A stretch of 32,887 nt of DNA from Candidatus Onthovivens merdipullorum (lineage in GTDB: Bacteria > Bacillota_I > Bacilli_A > RFN20 > CAG-826): assembly GCA_017694345.1 (NCBI GenBank), contig JADIMY010000078.1:1-32887 (forward strand), given 5' to 3'. The notes under the pieces are model-generated. The model had not been told where the DNA came from, ran no database searches, and was given only the letters and a program-made list of their open reading frames with translations. The position numbers and the translations under genes were made by a program. How positions within the stretch are numbered: position 1 is the stretch's first letter; each line of letters begins with the position of its first letter. Below, piece by piece: positions 24,126-32,887 of the stretch.

Positions 24126-25979
24126 ATGAAAAAAAGTTTAATATTAATTCCAGCCTTATTTAGTTCTTTTATTTCCTTGGGTTTTATTAATAAACCTGTC
24201 AACATATTTAAATCAGTTACCGAAATATCAACTATAGATGAGCTTCGTTCTACAAGTGAAGAAATAAAAGAATACTATAGTGCATTAGATGGTAAAGATT
24301 TAAAAGGTGATGAATTTTTAAGTGCTTTACAAGAAATATTAAAAGAAAATCAAACTAAATGTGATTATTCTGGTAAAAGTGGAAAATCTAAAAGTAAAAT
24401 TTGGGATACATATCTACTTGCTGATCGAAACTTTGATAAATCACCTTTAACAACTGAAGAAATAAATAAAATAAATGAAGGTGACCCTTATTGGTGGGAT
24501 ACCGACTTAGTTTATTGTAATGTTTTATATGAAGAGGAACCTTATAAATTTGATCGACAAATAGTAAATCAAAATATTGAAGGCCAAGAAGAACAAAAAA
24601 TTGACCGTGAACATATTTATCCTAAATCCTATGGTTTTAATGGTGCTAATGGTAATAATGATGCCTATAAAGATATGCTAGCAGGTTGCGATATGCATAA
24701 TCTTCATATGGGTGAAGGTACTTCTAATCAAAATTATCATGGCAATCTTCCTTATGGCAATGTAAGTGAAATCGATAAAGAAAATAAAGACAATATCGCC
24801 ATTTCTTCTTTAAGTGGAACAGTTGGAAGCTATAAAGGTACTCATGAAGTTAAAGAAGGCACTACTTCTTATACTAAAGAAGTATTTGAACCAATCGATA
24901 AAGACAAAGGCGATATCGCTAGAAGCATTTTCTATATGGCAGCTAGATACCATAATTATGAAGAAAATGTTATAGGTGAAACTTATCCTACACCTCGACT
25001 TTTATTAAGTGATTTTCCAAATGATCCTAAAGATGGCACTCATGAACCAGGCGAAACTAAAGATACAGATATATCTTATGGTGTCTTAAGTGATTTAATA
25101 GAATGGAATAAACTTGATGAAGTCACTGAAAGTGAAAAATTAAGAAATGATTTAGTCTACAAATATATTCAGCACAATCGTAACCCATTTATTGATTTTC
25201 CTAAATGGGTAGATATCGCTTTTAATCCAGATACAGAATATGTAATCGATTTAAATAGTGAAGATGGCGTTAGTTTAGCTTTTGAAGCTAATATTAGTTT
25301 TGGTAATAATACAAACACCTATGCATTAAATGAACCAATTGATTTTTCTAATTTGGTAATGAATTACACTCTTCCTGGAGAAGATGAAAAAACTAGCGAT
25401 TACACCAATTTAAATTTAGATATCACTAATAGATTAAATGATAAAGTAATTTATAGTAATTACGATATGTCAAAGCCTTTAACCTTAGAGGAAGGATATT
25501 ATAAATTTAATTTCGCTTTAAAAGAAAATAATGAATATTCATTAGATGTTGAAGTTAAAGTTGGTGATTGTAATATAAATTATGTAGTTGATTTTAGTTC
25601 AATCCCTGAAACACAAAATTTATTTAAACCTCTTAATTTAAGTGCTATTAATGGAACTATTTCAATTGGTAACACTACTAAAAACTTATCTTACAGTGAT
25701 TTATCGATAAAACTATTAAACGCTAACAAAGAAGAAATTAATATTAGTGGTGATAATATTAGACTTTCTTTTGGTAATTACTCAATTGAAGCAAGTTACA
25801 CTGATTTTTTAGGTGAATCTCACTCATTAACAAAAGATTTTAAAGTTGGTTTTGTTTTAGATGCTTTAACTATAGCAATAATTGTTATTGCTATAGTAAT
25901 AATCGTTATTTTAATAATTTTGATAGCCACCAAAAATCATAAGAAAAATAAAAGAAAAACCAAAAAATCAAATAGATAA
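24126..25979 (+). CDS. Secreted, membrane-anchored endonuclease I family nuclease
   Basis: A 617-residue exported protein. An N-terminal signal peptide (about 1-22) leads to an endonuclease I (NucM/BsnB) domain at about 60-365. Diagnostic stretches are KIDREHIYPKS (158-168, catalytic His163), GCDMHNLHMGEGTSNQNYHG with NLPYG (187-211) and HNRNPFIDFPKW (350-361). Residues 370-575 form a beta-rich region of unknown role. A single C-terminal helix (about 579-602) with a very basic tail (NHKKNKRKTKKSNR) anchors it with the nuclease outside. Cysteines 79, 131, 188 and 482 could form disulphides. It likely degrades extracellular DNA or RNA for nucleotide uptake. It follows two thioredoxin-like lipoproteins with no gap. 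Confidence 0.88.
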   Translation: MKKSLILIPALFSSFISLGFINKPVNIFKSVTEISTIDELRSTSEEIKEYYSALDGKDLKGDEFLSALQEILKENQTKCDYSGKSGKSKSKIWDTYLLADRNFDKSPLTTEEINKINEGDPYWWDTDLVYCNVLYEEEPYKFDRQIVNQNIEGQEEQKIDREHIYPKSYGFNGANGNNDAYKDMLAGCDMHNLHMGEGTSNQNYHGNLPYGNVSEIDKENKDNIAISSLSGTVGSYKGTHEVKEGTTSYTKEVFEPIDKDKGDIARSIFYMAARYHNYEENVIGETYPTPRLLLSDFPNDPKDGTHEPGETKDTDISYGVLSDLIEWNKLDEVTESEKLRNDLVYKYIQHNRNPFIDFPKWVDIAFNPDTEYVIDLNSEDGVSLAFEANISFGNNTNTYALNEPIDFSNLVMNYTLPGEDEKTSDYTNLNLDITNRLNDKVIYSNYDMSKPLTLEEGYYKFNFALKENNEYSLDVEVKVGDCNINYVVDFSSIPETQNLFKPLNLSAINGTISIGNTTKNLSYSDLSIKLLNANKEEINISGDNIRLSFGNYSIEASYTDFLGESHSLTKDFKVGFVLDALTIAIIVIAIVIIVILIILIATKNHKKNKRKTKKSNR

Positions 25980-25981
25980 AC

Positions 25982-28900
25982 TTAAGAATTAAATGTTTCA
26001 TCAATCTTAGAATTAATGTGTTTTATAACGTCTTCATTAATTTTTAAGATTCGGTCATAAGTAAAGATACCATTAGTTTCGTCTTCAATATCATTAAGTT
26101 CAGTATAAATTACTCCATTAAGACCTTTCTTAATTAAAGGTAAAATTTTCTTCATGTATAGTTTTGAATAAGCTTGTTCATATTTTTCTTTCTTATTGTA
26201 AATGCGATATCCAAACTTCTTTAAGCCAAAGAAATGATCTTTAATCGTATAACTATACCCACCAAATTCAGTAAAAATAACAGGTTTTTGCAGGGTTTTT
26301 GAAATTTTTAAAGGATAAAAGTAAGAGTGAATACTTCTAATTTCGTTAAATCCATTATCGTACCAGCCACTAGCTACATCATAAATCCTAGAGTTGTCTA
26401 TTTCTTTAGCCATAAGATAAATTTCATAACTATCAAATTGACCCCAGCCTTCATTAAATAAAGTATACATAATAATTGAAGGATGATTATATAACCTATT
26501 AATAATAGAATTTAACACTTCTTTATATTCGTTTTTAGATTCAGTTTCTTCTCTAGAGAATTTCTTATAGTCCTTATCATTTTCTTTCTTTAAAAATGGA
26601 AATACCCCACCTTTAGTAATAGTCCAGAATTTATAATCACTTCCACCATTAGGAATATCTTGAATAACAAGTAATCCATTAGCATCACAATAATAATAAA
26701 ATGTATCGCACTCTTCTTTAATATGAACTCTTAAAGTATTAAAACCTAATTCTTTAACTTTACTTATATCAAATAAATAATCTTCATAAGATTTAGGAGT
26801 TAAATTACCTTCTTTATAATAACCTTGATCTAATAAACCATTAATAAATATTTTTTTATTATTTAAATAAAGATTACTACCTTCAATTTTTATATCTCGA
26901 TACCCAAAATAAGTATTAACAATATCCTTATTAAACCTAATCTCAACATCGATAAGTTTAGGATCATCAATCTCCCATAAAGGTAAACTTAAATCTTTAA
27001 GTACTACTTCTTTATTAGTTTCAACATCAAACTCATATCTATCAAATTTTAAATGAGCTATTCCATCTTTATTTGTTTTTATAAAGACTTTTAAACTATT
27101 TTCATTAATTAAAGGAGTAAATTTTGATTCAATAATAAATTCATCGCTAGTTGATTCAAGCCAAACCGGTTTATAAATACCACTACTAGAAGTATACCAT
27201 ACTCCACCTCTAGATAATTTTTGTTTGCCTCTAGTTAAACTTGACCTATTTGTTTCATCTTTACAAATAACTTCGAGTACAAACTCATTAGTTTTAATAA
27301 ATGGCGTTATATCTAAAACAATTGGTGTATAACCTCCAATATGAGTAGAGATATGAATTGAATTAATATAAATTTTAGAAATTTGATCAATTCCATCAAA
27401 ATGTAGAACCAATCTGTCTTTTTTAAATTTTTCTGGTAATTTAACTAACTTTCTATAATGAATATATTCATCTACTTCTAATAAATGAGATACACCACTT
27501 AAAGGAGATTCAATTGCATAAGGTACAATACACTTCTTGTCGTACTTTACATTTAAGTCATTACTTTTATTAATAACAATATCCCATTCTCCATTTAAAC
27601 ATAAATAACTATCTCTAACAAAACTTGGTCGAGGATATTCACTAAGTGGAACTTCTTCATTATGTTTATTACCTTTAATTAATATTCCTAAATTCTTATT
27701 TTTCTTATCTTTTTTATCTTTATATATTAAATAAGTTAAAGGTATAAAAATTAAAACCATAATTGCTAAAGCAACTAGCCAAATATAAGCACTAGGTAAA
27801 GGTTTAGTTTGACCTAAATCGGTATAAAATTTATCACTAAAATTCTCACTTAAAGCTTCACCAATAAAAGGGCCAGTCACCATAGGAAGCATAACGACAA
27901 AAATCATTCTGATTCCCATAAATGATCCTTCTTCACCTTTAGGTATATTGTCTCTAACTATGGAATTTAATAAGCTAGTCATTGAAATATAGCCAAACAT
28001 CATTATTGTTCCAGCAATAATCGCAAAAGCTAAGTTTCCAGGATTAACAAAATAAACTAAAAGTAATCCAGCCATATAAATTAAACTAAGTGGTATTAAC
28101 ATAATTAATTTATTATGTCGGTCACTTAAAAAACCAAATAAAATACTTAGAATACTACCTAAAATTAAGACACAACCTAATACAATTGAAAAATTAATTC
28201 CGCTAAATTCTAAGTTATGTTCGAAGTAAACCATTAAATATGGAAAGAAGACTTGTGTCGCTACACAATATATTAAATAAGCGATTAAAACTATATAAAG
28301 CTTCTTATTATTTTTTATCGTTTTTAATTTAAAACCCTCTAAAACTTGACTAAAATATCCTTTTTTTCTTTCTTCTTTAGGTTCTTTTGGTAACAAGAAA
28401 ATAGATAAAATACCAACTAAAAATACTACTCCACCAATAATATAAAAGAATAAATCCCATCTAGGGGTTTCTAGTTGTGTTAAATTATTTAAACCTACAA
28501 ATATTATAAGCATTGCAAATAAAGGTAAAACACTTAAAACTCCCTCAACTTTTCCTCTATTTTCTTTACTTACAACTTTCGTGACATAACTATTAAAAGA
28601 AGCATCATTAGCACTACTTCCAAAGAAAGTCATAACACAATCAAGTACTACAACAAATACTCCACTTAAAAATCCAGCATTAGCTATTGGAAATAAAGCA
28701 TGAACATTATCGACATTAATTAAACCAAATGCAGCTGTTGAAATTCCCCATAAAATATAGCCTGAAATTATAAAAATCTTTCTTTTGCCTAAATAGTCAG
28801 TTAAAGCACCTATTAAAATAGTAGTTAAACATGCAGTTACTGCACTTAAGGCTACTGTTAAAGATATTAAACTTAAATAATTACCACCATCATCCAGATA

Positions 28901-29008
28901 GAAAATAAAACTATTTAGATACATATTTTCAACAGCCCAGGCAAGTTGACCAGCTAATCCAATTATGATAAAACTAATCCAGCTTTTAATCGATATCTTC
29001 TTATTCAT
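25982..29008 (-). CDS. Fusion of MFS sugar transporter and GH2 glycoside hydrolase
   Basis: One uninterrupted 1008-residue frame. Residues 10-430 form a 12-helix MFS/GPH-like transporter, with the loop motif GALTDYLGKRKIF (about 68-80) and FLSDRHNKLIML (293-304). A short basic linker follows (DKKDKKNKN, 431-439). Residues 455-1005 are a complete GH2 enzyme: sugar-binding domain (LNGEWDIVI, GIDQISKIYIN, GGVWYTSSSGIYKPVWLE), Ig-like domain, then the TIM barrel with acid/base Glu853 in FNEGWGQFD and nucleophile Glu914 in FTEFGGY. Before GIFTYDR the sequence is DETN, not the N-x-K of true beta-glucuronidases, so the substrate is open. Both ends of the transporter should be cytosolic, so the enzyme would cut glycosides as they enter. 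AGGAGA precedes ATG. It follows the NAD(P)HX repair gene by 38 bases in one likely operon. Confidence 0.9.
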   Translation of the reverse strand: MNKKISIKSWISFIIIGLAGQLAWAVENMYLNSFIFYLDDGGNYLSLISLTVALSAVTACLTTILIGALTDYLGKRKIFIISGYILWGISTAAFGLINVDNVHALFPIANAGFLSGVFVVVLDCVMTFFGSSANDASFNSYVTKVVSKENRGKVEGVLSVLPLFAMLIIFVGLNNLTQLETPRWDLFFYIIGGVVFLVGILSIFLLPKEPKEERKKGYFSQVLEGFKLKTIKNNKKLYIVLIAYLIYCVATQVFFPYLMVYFEHNLEFSGINFSIVLGCVLILGSILSILFGFLSDRHNKLIMLIPLSLIYMAGLLLVYFVNPGNLAFAIIAGTIMMFGYISMTSLLNSIVRDNIPKGEEGSFMGIRMIFVVMLPMVTGPFIGEALSENFSDKFYTDLGQTKPLPSAYIWLVALAIMVLIFIPLTYLIYKDKKDKKNKNLGILIKGNKHNEEVPLSEYPRPSFVRDSYLCLNGEWDIVINKSNDLNVKYDKKCIVPYAIESPLSGVSHLLEVDEYIHYRKLVKLPEKFKKDRLVLHFDGIDQISKIYINSIHISTHIGGYTPIVLDITPFIKTNEFVLEVICKDETNRSSLTRGKQKLSRGGVWYTSSSGIYKPVWLESTSDEFIIESKFTPLINENSLKVFIKTNKDGIAHLKFDRYEFDVETNKEVVLKDLSLPLWEIDDPKLIDVEIRFNKDIVNTYFGYRDIKIEGSNLYLNNKKIFINGLLDQGYYKEGNLTPKSYEDYLFDISKVKELGFNTLRVHIKEECDTFYYYCDANGLLVIQDIPNGGSDYKFWTITKGGVFPFLKKENDKDYKKFSREETESKNEYKEVLNSIINRLYNHPSIIMYTLFNEGWGQFDSYEIYLMAKEIDNSRIYDVASGWYDNGFNEIRSIHSYFYPLKISKTLQKPVIFTEFGGYSYTIKDHFFGLKKFGYRIYNKKEKYEQAYSKLYMKKILPLIKKGLNGVIYTELNDIEDETNGIFTYDRILKINEDVIKHINSKIDETFNS

Positions 29009-29046
29009 AAAAGTTAGTCTCCTATTTACTTAAATTTTAGCACTAC

Positions 29047-30555
29047 TTATTTAACTTGACTTATATAATTTAAAACATCAGAAATTTTATTTATGATATC
29101 ACTAGCTATCACACTGTTTTCATTAATTGTTTCAATAGCAAAATCACTAGCTTTTCCTAAAATATAACTAGCTAAACTTACTTCTTTAAGTAAATCGATG
29201 TTTTTAACGACCATACCTAAAGTAATTCCACTTAAAACATCTCCACTTCCACCCTTTGCTAAAGATGGGTTGCCTGTAATATTAAAATAAAAAGTTTTAC
29301 CATCACTTGCTACACTTGTTTCACTTTTTAAATTAATGATAACTTTATATTTATTAGTAAACTCTTTTAAATAAGATAATGTTTCTAAATTTAAACATTT
29401 AATTTCTTTATTAATTAGTCTAGAAAATTCTTTTATATGCGGTGTTAATATTACATCACATTTATGAGTTACTAATGCATCTATTCCATACTTAGATAAA
29501 CTATTAATTCCATCAGCATCTATAATAAGTTTACCTTCATAATTATTTAATAAATAAACTATAACTTTATAAACTTCTTCGCTTATTCCTATTCCCATTC
29601 CAATTGCTATAGCATTCATTTTTAATAAACTATCTAAATCATCTTTATTAAACTTTATATGTCCATCATTATCACTCATCCCTTTATACATTATTTCAGG
29701 ATAATGAAGACTATATAATGGAACTAAAGATTGAGGTATACATAATGTAGTGTATCCTACCCCACATCTTAATGCGCTTATAGCATTATAAGAAAGTAAT
29801 ATACTACCTAAATATTCTTTACACCCACCAATTAAAGCTACTCTACCATAAGTACCTTTATTAGAAATTCTTTCTCTTTTAGGAAAAAACCTTGCAAAAT
29901 CCAACTTATTTAAACAAAAACAGTTATTATTAATATCACTTCCATCAAGTCCTATATGAACAATTCTTACTTTATTAAAGTAGTTTCTCCCTCGATTTAT
30001 GATAAAACCAATCTTATAGAACTCAATTGTATATAGATAATCGCATTTAAAAGCGATACCCATTATCTCGCCAGTACTTCCATTAACTCCACTAGGAATA
30101 TCAATACTAATTTTTAATCCATTAAAACTATTTAATATATTGATAACTTCTTTATATTCTCCACTTATCTCTTTATTTAGTCCACTACCAAATATGGCAT
30201 CAACATAAATATCATATTGATCAACTAAATTATCGATAAATTTACCTTTGTTAGCGATATATTCTTCTTGATAAAACTTTGCTTCTAAATTTTTTATTTC
30301 TTTATTTTTCTCGATTTGATAAATATTAACTTCATAGTTATGTTTTAATAGTTCATTAGCTAAAACATAACCATCTCCAGCATTTCCTCCTCGACCAGTA
30401 ACTATTAAAACTTTACTATCTTTAGCTAAATATTTTTTAATTTCTTTATAAATACCAACTCCAGCTCTTTTCATTAATTCTTTTGAAGCAATTCCTTTTT
30501 TTATTGTGATTTCATCAATATTTTTAGCCTCTATATCATTAATAATATTAATCAT
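29047..30555 (-). CDS. nnr: Bifunctional NAD(P)HX epimerase/dehydratase
   Basis: Repairs hydrated NADH and NADPH, which form spontaneously or by enzyme side reactions. Residues 1-210 are the YjeF_N/NnrE epimerase with VLIVTGRGGNAGDGYVLANEL and KISIDIPSGVNGSTGE. Residues 225-502 are the ADP- or ATP-dependent dehydratase NnrD with SNKGTYGRVALIGGCKEYLGS, IIDADGINSL, LTPHIKEFSRL and NPSLAKGGSGDVLSGITLGM (nucleotide-binding). At 502 residues the fusion has normal length. AGGAGG lies 4 bases before ATG and overlaps the stop of the upstream ATPase gene, so translation is coupled. Confidence 0.95.
   Translation of the reverse strand: MINIINDIEAKNIDEITIKKGIASKELMKRAGVGIYKEIKKYLAKDSKVLIVTGRGGNAGDGYVLANELLKHNYEVNIYQIEKNKEIKNLEAKFYQEEYIANKGKFIDNLVDQYDIYVDAIFGSGLNKEISGEYKEVINILNSFNGLKISIDIPSGVNGSTGEIMGIAFKCDYLYTIEFYKIGFIINRGRNYFNKVRIVHIGLDGSDINNNCFCLNKLDFARFFPKRERISNKGTYGRVALIGGCKEYLGSILLSYNAISALRCGVGYTTLCIPQSLVPLYSLHYPEIMYKGMSDNDGHIKFNKDDLDSLLKMNAIAIGMGIGISEEVYKVIVYLLNNYEGKLIIDADGINSLSKYGIDALVTHKCDVILTPHIKEFSRLINKEIKCLNLETLSYLKEFTNKYKVIINLKSETSVASDGKTFYFNITGNPSLAKGGSGDVLSGITLGMVVKNIDLLKEVSLASYILGKASDFAIETINENSVIASDIINKISDVLNYISQVK
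29884..29907 (+). repeat. Diverged relative of the 23-base repeat
   Basis: AAAAAACCTTGCAAAATCCA plus ACTT matches the 17127 and 19804 copies at about 20 of 24 positions with one gap. It lies antisense inside the nnr gene, in the linker between the two enzyme domains. A weaker match in reverse orientation is at 26281-26300. Common AT-rich codons could explain it. Confidence 0.35.
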
Positions 30556-30563
30556 AGTGCCTC

Positions 30564-32804
30564 CTAAATAATCTCTCTAGATTTATGACAAGTTAAATAT
30601 ATTATTTGATATTTCTTTGATAATTCTTTTAATAAATCTATAGCTTTTTTAATATGAGATTCATCTAAATTAGTAAATGAATCATCTAAAATTATAAAAG
30701 GTTTTTCTTTATTATAAATGATATTAATTAAAGCAAATCTAAGAATTAAACTAACAAAATCTAAATAACCTTTAGATAATAAATTTATATCTAGTCCACT
30801 ACCACTATTAGTGTCTAAAATTAGTTTAAAATCAGAATTAACATTAAAACTATTTATTCCTTTAACATCTTCCTTTTTTAAAATAGGATTAATAAAATCG
30901 GTTAATGGCTTAACATATTTTGCATTTAAATTCGTATAACTTGAAATAAAAAACTCTTTAGTTAGTTCAAGTAATTTTGTTTTTTCTTCTAATTCTTTTA
31001 AACTCTCTTCTTTATATTTAATTAATTCTTTGTTATCTTCAACTTTTTCATATGTAAACATTAGTTCATTGTTTAACTTTGATTTTAAAGATATTAAATC
31101 ACTATTAATTTTACTAAGTTCATCATTGTTATTTTTACTTTCAAGATTTAATTTTTCTAAATCGATATTTTCATTTTTACTAAATAAATTCTCATTATTA
31201 TTTTTTAAATTTAAAAGTTTATTATTACAAACTTCTAATTCTGTATTTAACTTTCTTAATTCTTTTAAATTATATCTTGCATCAATTAAATTAAAATTAG
31301 TGTCATTAAAATTATAGTGTTTATAAAATTCTTTAATCTTGAACTCTAAATCTTTTATTTTTGCCTCGTAATCGCTTTTATTTTTATAAAAACCCTCTAA
31401 AACTAAATTATTTTTTAAAAATAACTCATAATTCGTATTAAATTTAGCTATTGATTCATCTAAATTTTCTAGATTAAATTTACATTTTTTTATTACTTCA
31501 ATAGCTTCTATTGAAGGGATAATTTTTTCAATTTTAATTTCCTCCACTTCGTTTTTCTTAGTTTTACTTTTATAAAATAAAAATAATAAAACGCTTCCGG
31601 TAAGAATAAAAATAACACCTAAAATTGTTGCTATAATTAAGCCATAAGTAGAATTGCTAACAAAAATAAGACTTAGAAACGAGATAAGGCATAAAGCATA
31701 GAAAACTAAAGAAGAAAAAAGAAACTTCTTATTTCTAGTAAATTCTTCTTTAACCTCATTAATTTTTGTTTCATATATTTTTTCTTTTTTATTAATATTT
31801 TCTTTATCGATTTTATTAGGAGTGTAACCATTAAATAACACTAAATTTTCTTTTTCTGTGTTTTCGATATTCTTTAAATTATTATTTTGTTCTTTTATTA
31901 GATTAGTTACTTGATTTTTATTATTTTCATACTCGTTTAAAATTTCTTCGTTAATATCTGCATTATTAAAATATTTCTTAATTCCGCTAATATCTTTTTC
32001 ATATTTAGCCTTATTTTCTTTAAGATTATTATAGTCATTTATAACTTTTAAATTAGCGTAAGAATTATTGATTATATCTTTATTTTTGTTTAGTTGTTCT
32101 TTTCTATTTTCAAGGTTATTTATTTTATTTTTTACCTCATTTATTTCGCTTTCAATATTATTATGCTCAAGGATATAATCCTTTAAATCTTTAATTTCTT
32201 TTTGAATCTTTTTATATTCATTATTATCAGCTCGACCTTTAGGGCTAATTAGCTTTATATCGCTATCGATTTTACTAATAATTTCAGGGTAAATGTCGAT
32301 ATCAACAATATGCCCTACAACTTTATGAATTGAGTCTTTTAAAGAATCGTTTGTATCTTTATTATTTTTAAAATCGATAAAATTTTGTTCAATAAAACAA
32401 GTCTTTTTAAAAGTTTCAAAATTTACTCCTAGTAAACTTTCTCCAATAGGTCTATCTAATTCATCTATTTTTATCTCGTTAAAAGATTTTAAATCGATAA
32501 CTTTTAAAGTTTCATTAAAAGTTCTTTTACCTTTGCTAGAGTAAATTCTTTCAATCCTATATTTATTTAAATTATCGAGTTCAATTTCGATATACCCACC
32601 AAAACTAGTTTCACCCCAGGTTTTATACATATTTACTAACTCAAAATCTACTTTTGTTCCATATAAAATGACTAAGATAAAATTAGTTAAAGTAGTTTTA
32701 CCATTTCCATTATCTTTAATAATCGAAGTTAAATCGCTTTTAAAATTAAGATCAAAATTTTTAAGTACTCCAAAATTATTTATGTGTAAACTAAGTAATT
32801 TCAT
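30564..32804 (-). CDS. YhaN/SbcC-like SMC-type ATPase with two central membrane helices
   Basis: The 746-residue protein has a split ABC-type ATPase head: Walker A DNGNGKTT (31-38) at the N-terminus, and signature LSKGYLDF (676-683), Walker B FIILDD (703-708), D-loop TNLDE and switch His740 at the C-terminus. Long coiled coils (about 195-360 and 420-660) join them. In the middle are two hydrophobic helices (about 361-382 and 387-411), which should tether the coil to the membrane, as seen in YhaN-type proteins (COG4717). The likely job is DNA end or break processing with a YhaO/SbcD-type nuclease. Its ATG overlaps the stop of the upstream gene (ATGA). The next gene, nnr, follows after 8 bases. 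Confidence 0.85.
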   Translation of the reverse strand: MKLLSLHINNFGVLKNFDLNFKSDLTSIIKDNGNGKTTLTNFILVILYGTKVDFELVNMYKTWGETSFGGYIEIELDNLNKYRIERIYSSKGKRTFNETLKVIDLKSFNEIKIDELDRPIGESLLGVNFETFKKTCFIEQNFIDFKNNKDTNDSLKDSIHKVVGHIVDIDIYPEIISKIDSDIKLISPKGRADNNEYKKIQKEIKDLKDYILEHNNIESEINEVKNKINNLENRKEQLNKNKDIINNSYANLKVINDYNNLKENKAKYEKDISGIKKYFNNADINEEILNEYENNKNQVTNLIKEQNNNLKNIENTEKENLVLFNGYTPNKIDKENINKKEKIYETKINEVKEEFTRNKKFLFSSLVFYALCLISFLSLIFVSNSTYGLIIATILGVIFILTGSVLLFLFYKSKTKKNEVEEIKIEKIIPSIEAIEVIKKCKFNLENLDESIAKFNTNYELFLKNNLVLEGFYKNKSDYEAKIKDLEFKIKEFYKHYNFNDTNFNLIDARYNLKELRKLNTELEVCNNKLLNLKNNNENLFSKNENIDLEKLNLESKNNNDELSKINSDLISLKSKLNNELMFTYEKVEDNKELIKYKEESLKELEEKTKLLELTKEFFISSYTNLNAKYVKPLTDFINPILKKEDVKGINSFNVNSDFKLILDTNSGSGLDINLLSKGYLDFVSLILRFALINIIYNKEKPFIILDDSFTNLDESHIKKAIDLLKELSKKYQIIYLTCHKSREII

Positions 32805-32887
32805 TTTATTTCACTTTCACTAAAATATTTAGTTCCTAGTTCTAATATTTTGTTTTTAGTCTCTTCACTAAGCGAACTATTTAATAG
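32801..32887 (-). CDS. 3' end of an upstream gene, possibly the nuclease partner
   Basis: The open frame enters from the right edge and gives 28 residues ending NKILELGTKYFSESEIK before TGA. The stop overlaps the start of the SMC-like ATPase (ATGA), so the two are coupled. In related operons the partner is a YhaO/SbcD-type metallophosphoesterase; too little is visible to confirm that here. Confidence 0.5.
   Translation of the reverse strand, partial: LLNSSLSEETKNKILELGTKYFSESEIK

Noticed and set aside
25869-25897. Perfect 13-bp inverted repeat near the end of the nuclease gene
   Set aside because: It lies in the codons of the membrane helix, where alternating Ile, Val and Ala codons (ATA, GTT, ATT, GCT) produce palindromes by themselves. 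It is not followed by a U-run and precedes the stop by about 80 bases.
31030-31317. Plus-strand Leu/Phe/Ser-rich frame inside the SMC-like ATPase gene
   Set aside because: Antisense of a Lys/Asn/Glu-rich coiled coil; this composition always creates such frames.
1-32887. UGA read as tryptophan (Mycoplasma-type code)
   Set aside because: All about 30 conserved genes are full length with TGG for Trp and without internal TGA; TGA appears as a stop in rpsK and in the gene at the right edge.

Overview
This is an AT-rich chromosomal window from a low-GC Gram-positive bacterium. I infer an uncultured Bacilli or Erysipelotrichia/Mollicutes-related lineage, probably host-associated. The evidence is the S10-spc-alpha gene order with adk and map between secY and infA, zinc-type S14, zinc-type adenylate kinase, strong GGAGG ribosome-binding sites, lipoprotein signals and a yybP-ykoY-like leader. 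The code is standard, not Mycoplasma-like: tryptophans in the ribosomal genes are TGG, no essential gene has an internal TGA, and TGA ends rpsK and the partial gene at the right edge. No rRNA, tRNA, CRISPR array or insertion sequence is visible.

Layout. (1) Positions 1-431 hold the 5' part of an unknown minus-strand gene packed with perfect inverted repeats. Its promoter-like region follows, then about 500 bases without genes. (2) Positions 1031-16041 hold one long minus-strand S10-spc-alpha ribosomal protein unit, rpsJ to rplQ. It has a consensus promoter, a structured leader and an intrinsic terminator. rpmD (L30) is missing, and several proteins carry lineage-specific charged tails. (3) Positions 16172-19796 (plus) hold a tiny doubtful ORF, a MacB-type ABC transporter pseudogene (two stops and a frameshift) and an AAA/DUF4143 ATPase. 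A 23-base direct repeat links the pseudogene with the region after the ATPase. (4) Positions 20005-23002 hold a promoter, a candidate manganese riboswitch and a SERCA-like P-type ATPase that keeps the cation ligands of both calcium sites. (5) Positions 23062-25979 hold two tandem thioredoxin-like lipoproteins and a membrane-anchored endonuclease I family enzyme, probably a cell-surface nucleic-acid scavenging module. (6) Positions 25982-32887 (minus) run, in transcription order, from the 3' end of an unidentified gene to a YhaN-like SMC-type ATPase with two mid-protein membrane helices, a bifunctional NAD(P)HX repair enzyme, and a 1008-residue protein in which an MFS sugar transporter is fused to a GH2 glycosidase.

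How it fits together. The ribosomal block is ordinary housekeeping. The accessory half looks like an organism living on imported material: surface nuclease for nucleotides, a transporter-hydrolase fusion for glycosides, and cation efflux under metal control. The most novel items are the MFS-GH2 fusion, the lipoprotein-thioredoxin/nuclease cluster with a possible leaderless promoter, and the inverted-repeat cluster at the left edge. All functions are inferred from sequence motifs read by eye; no database search was run.
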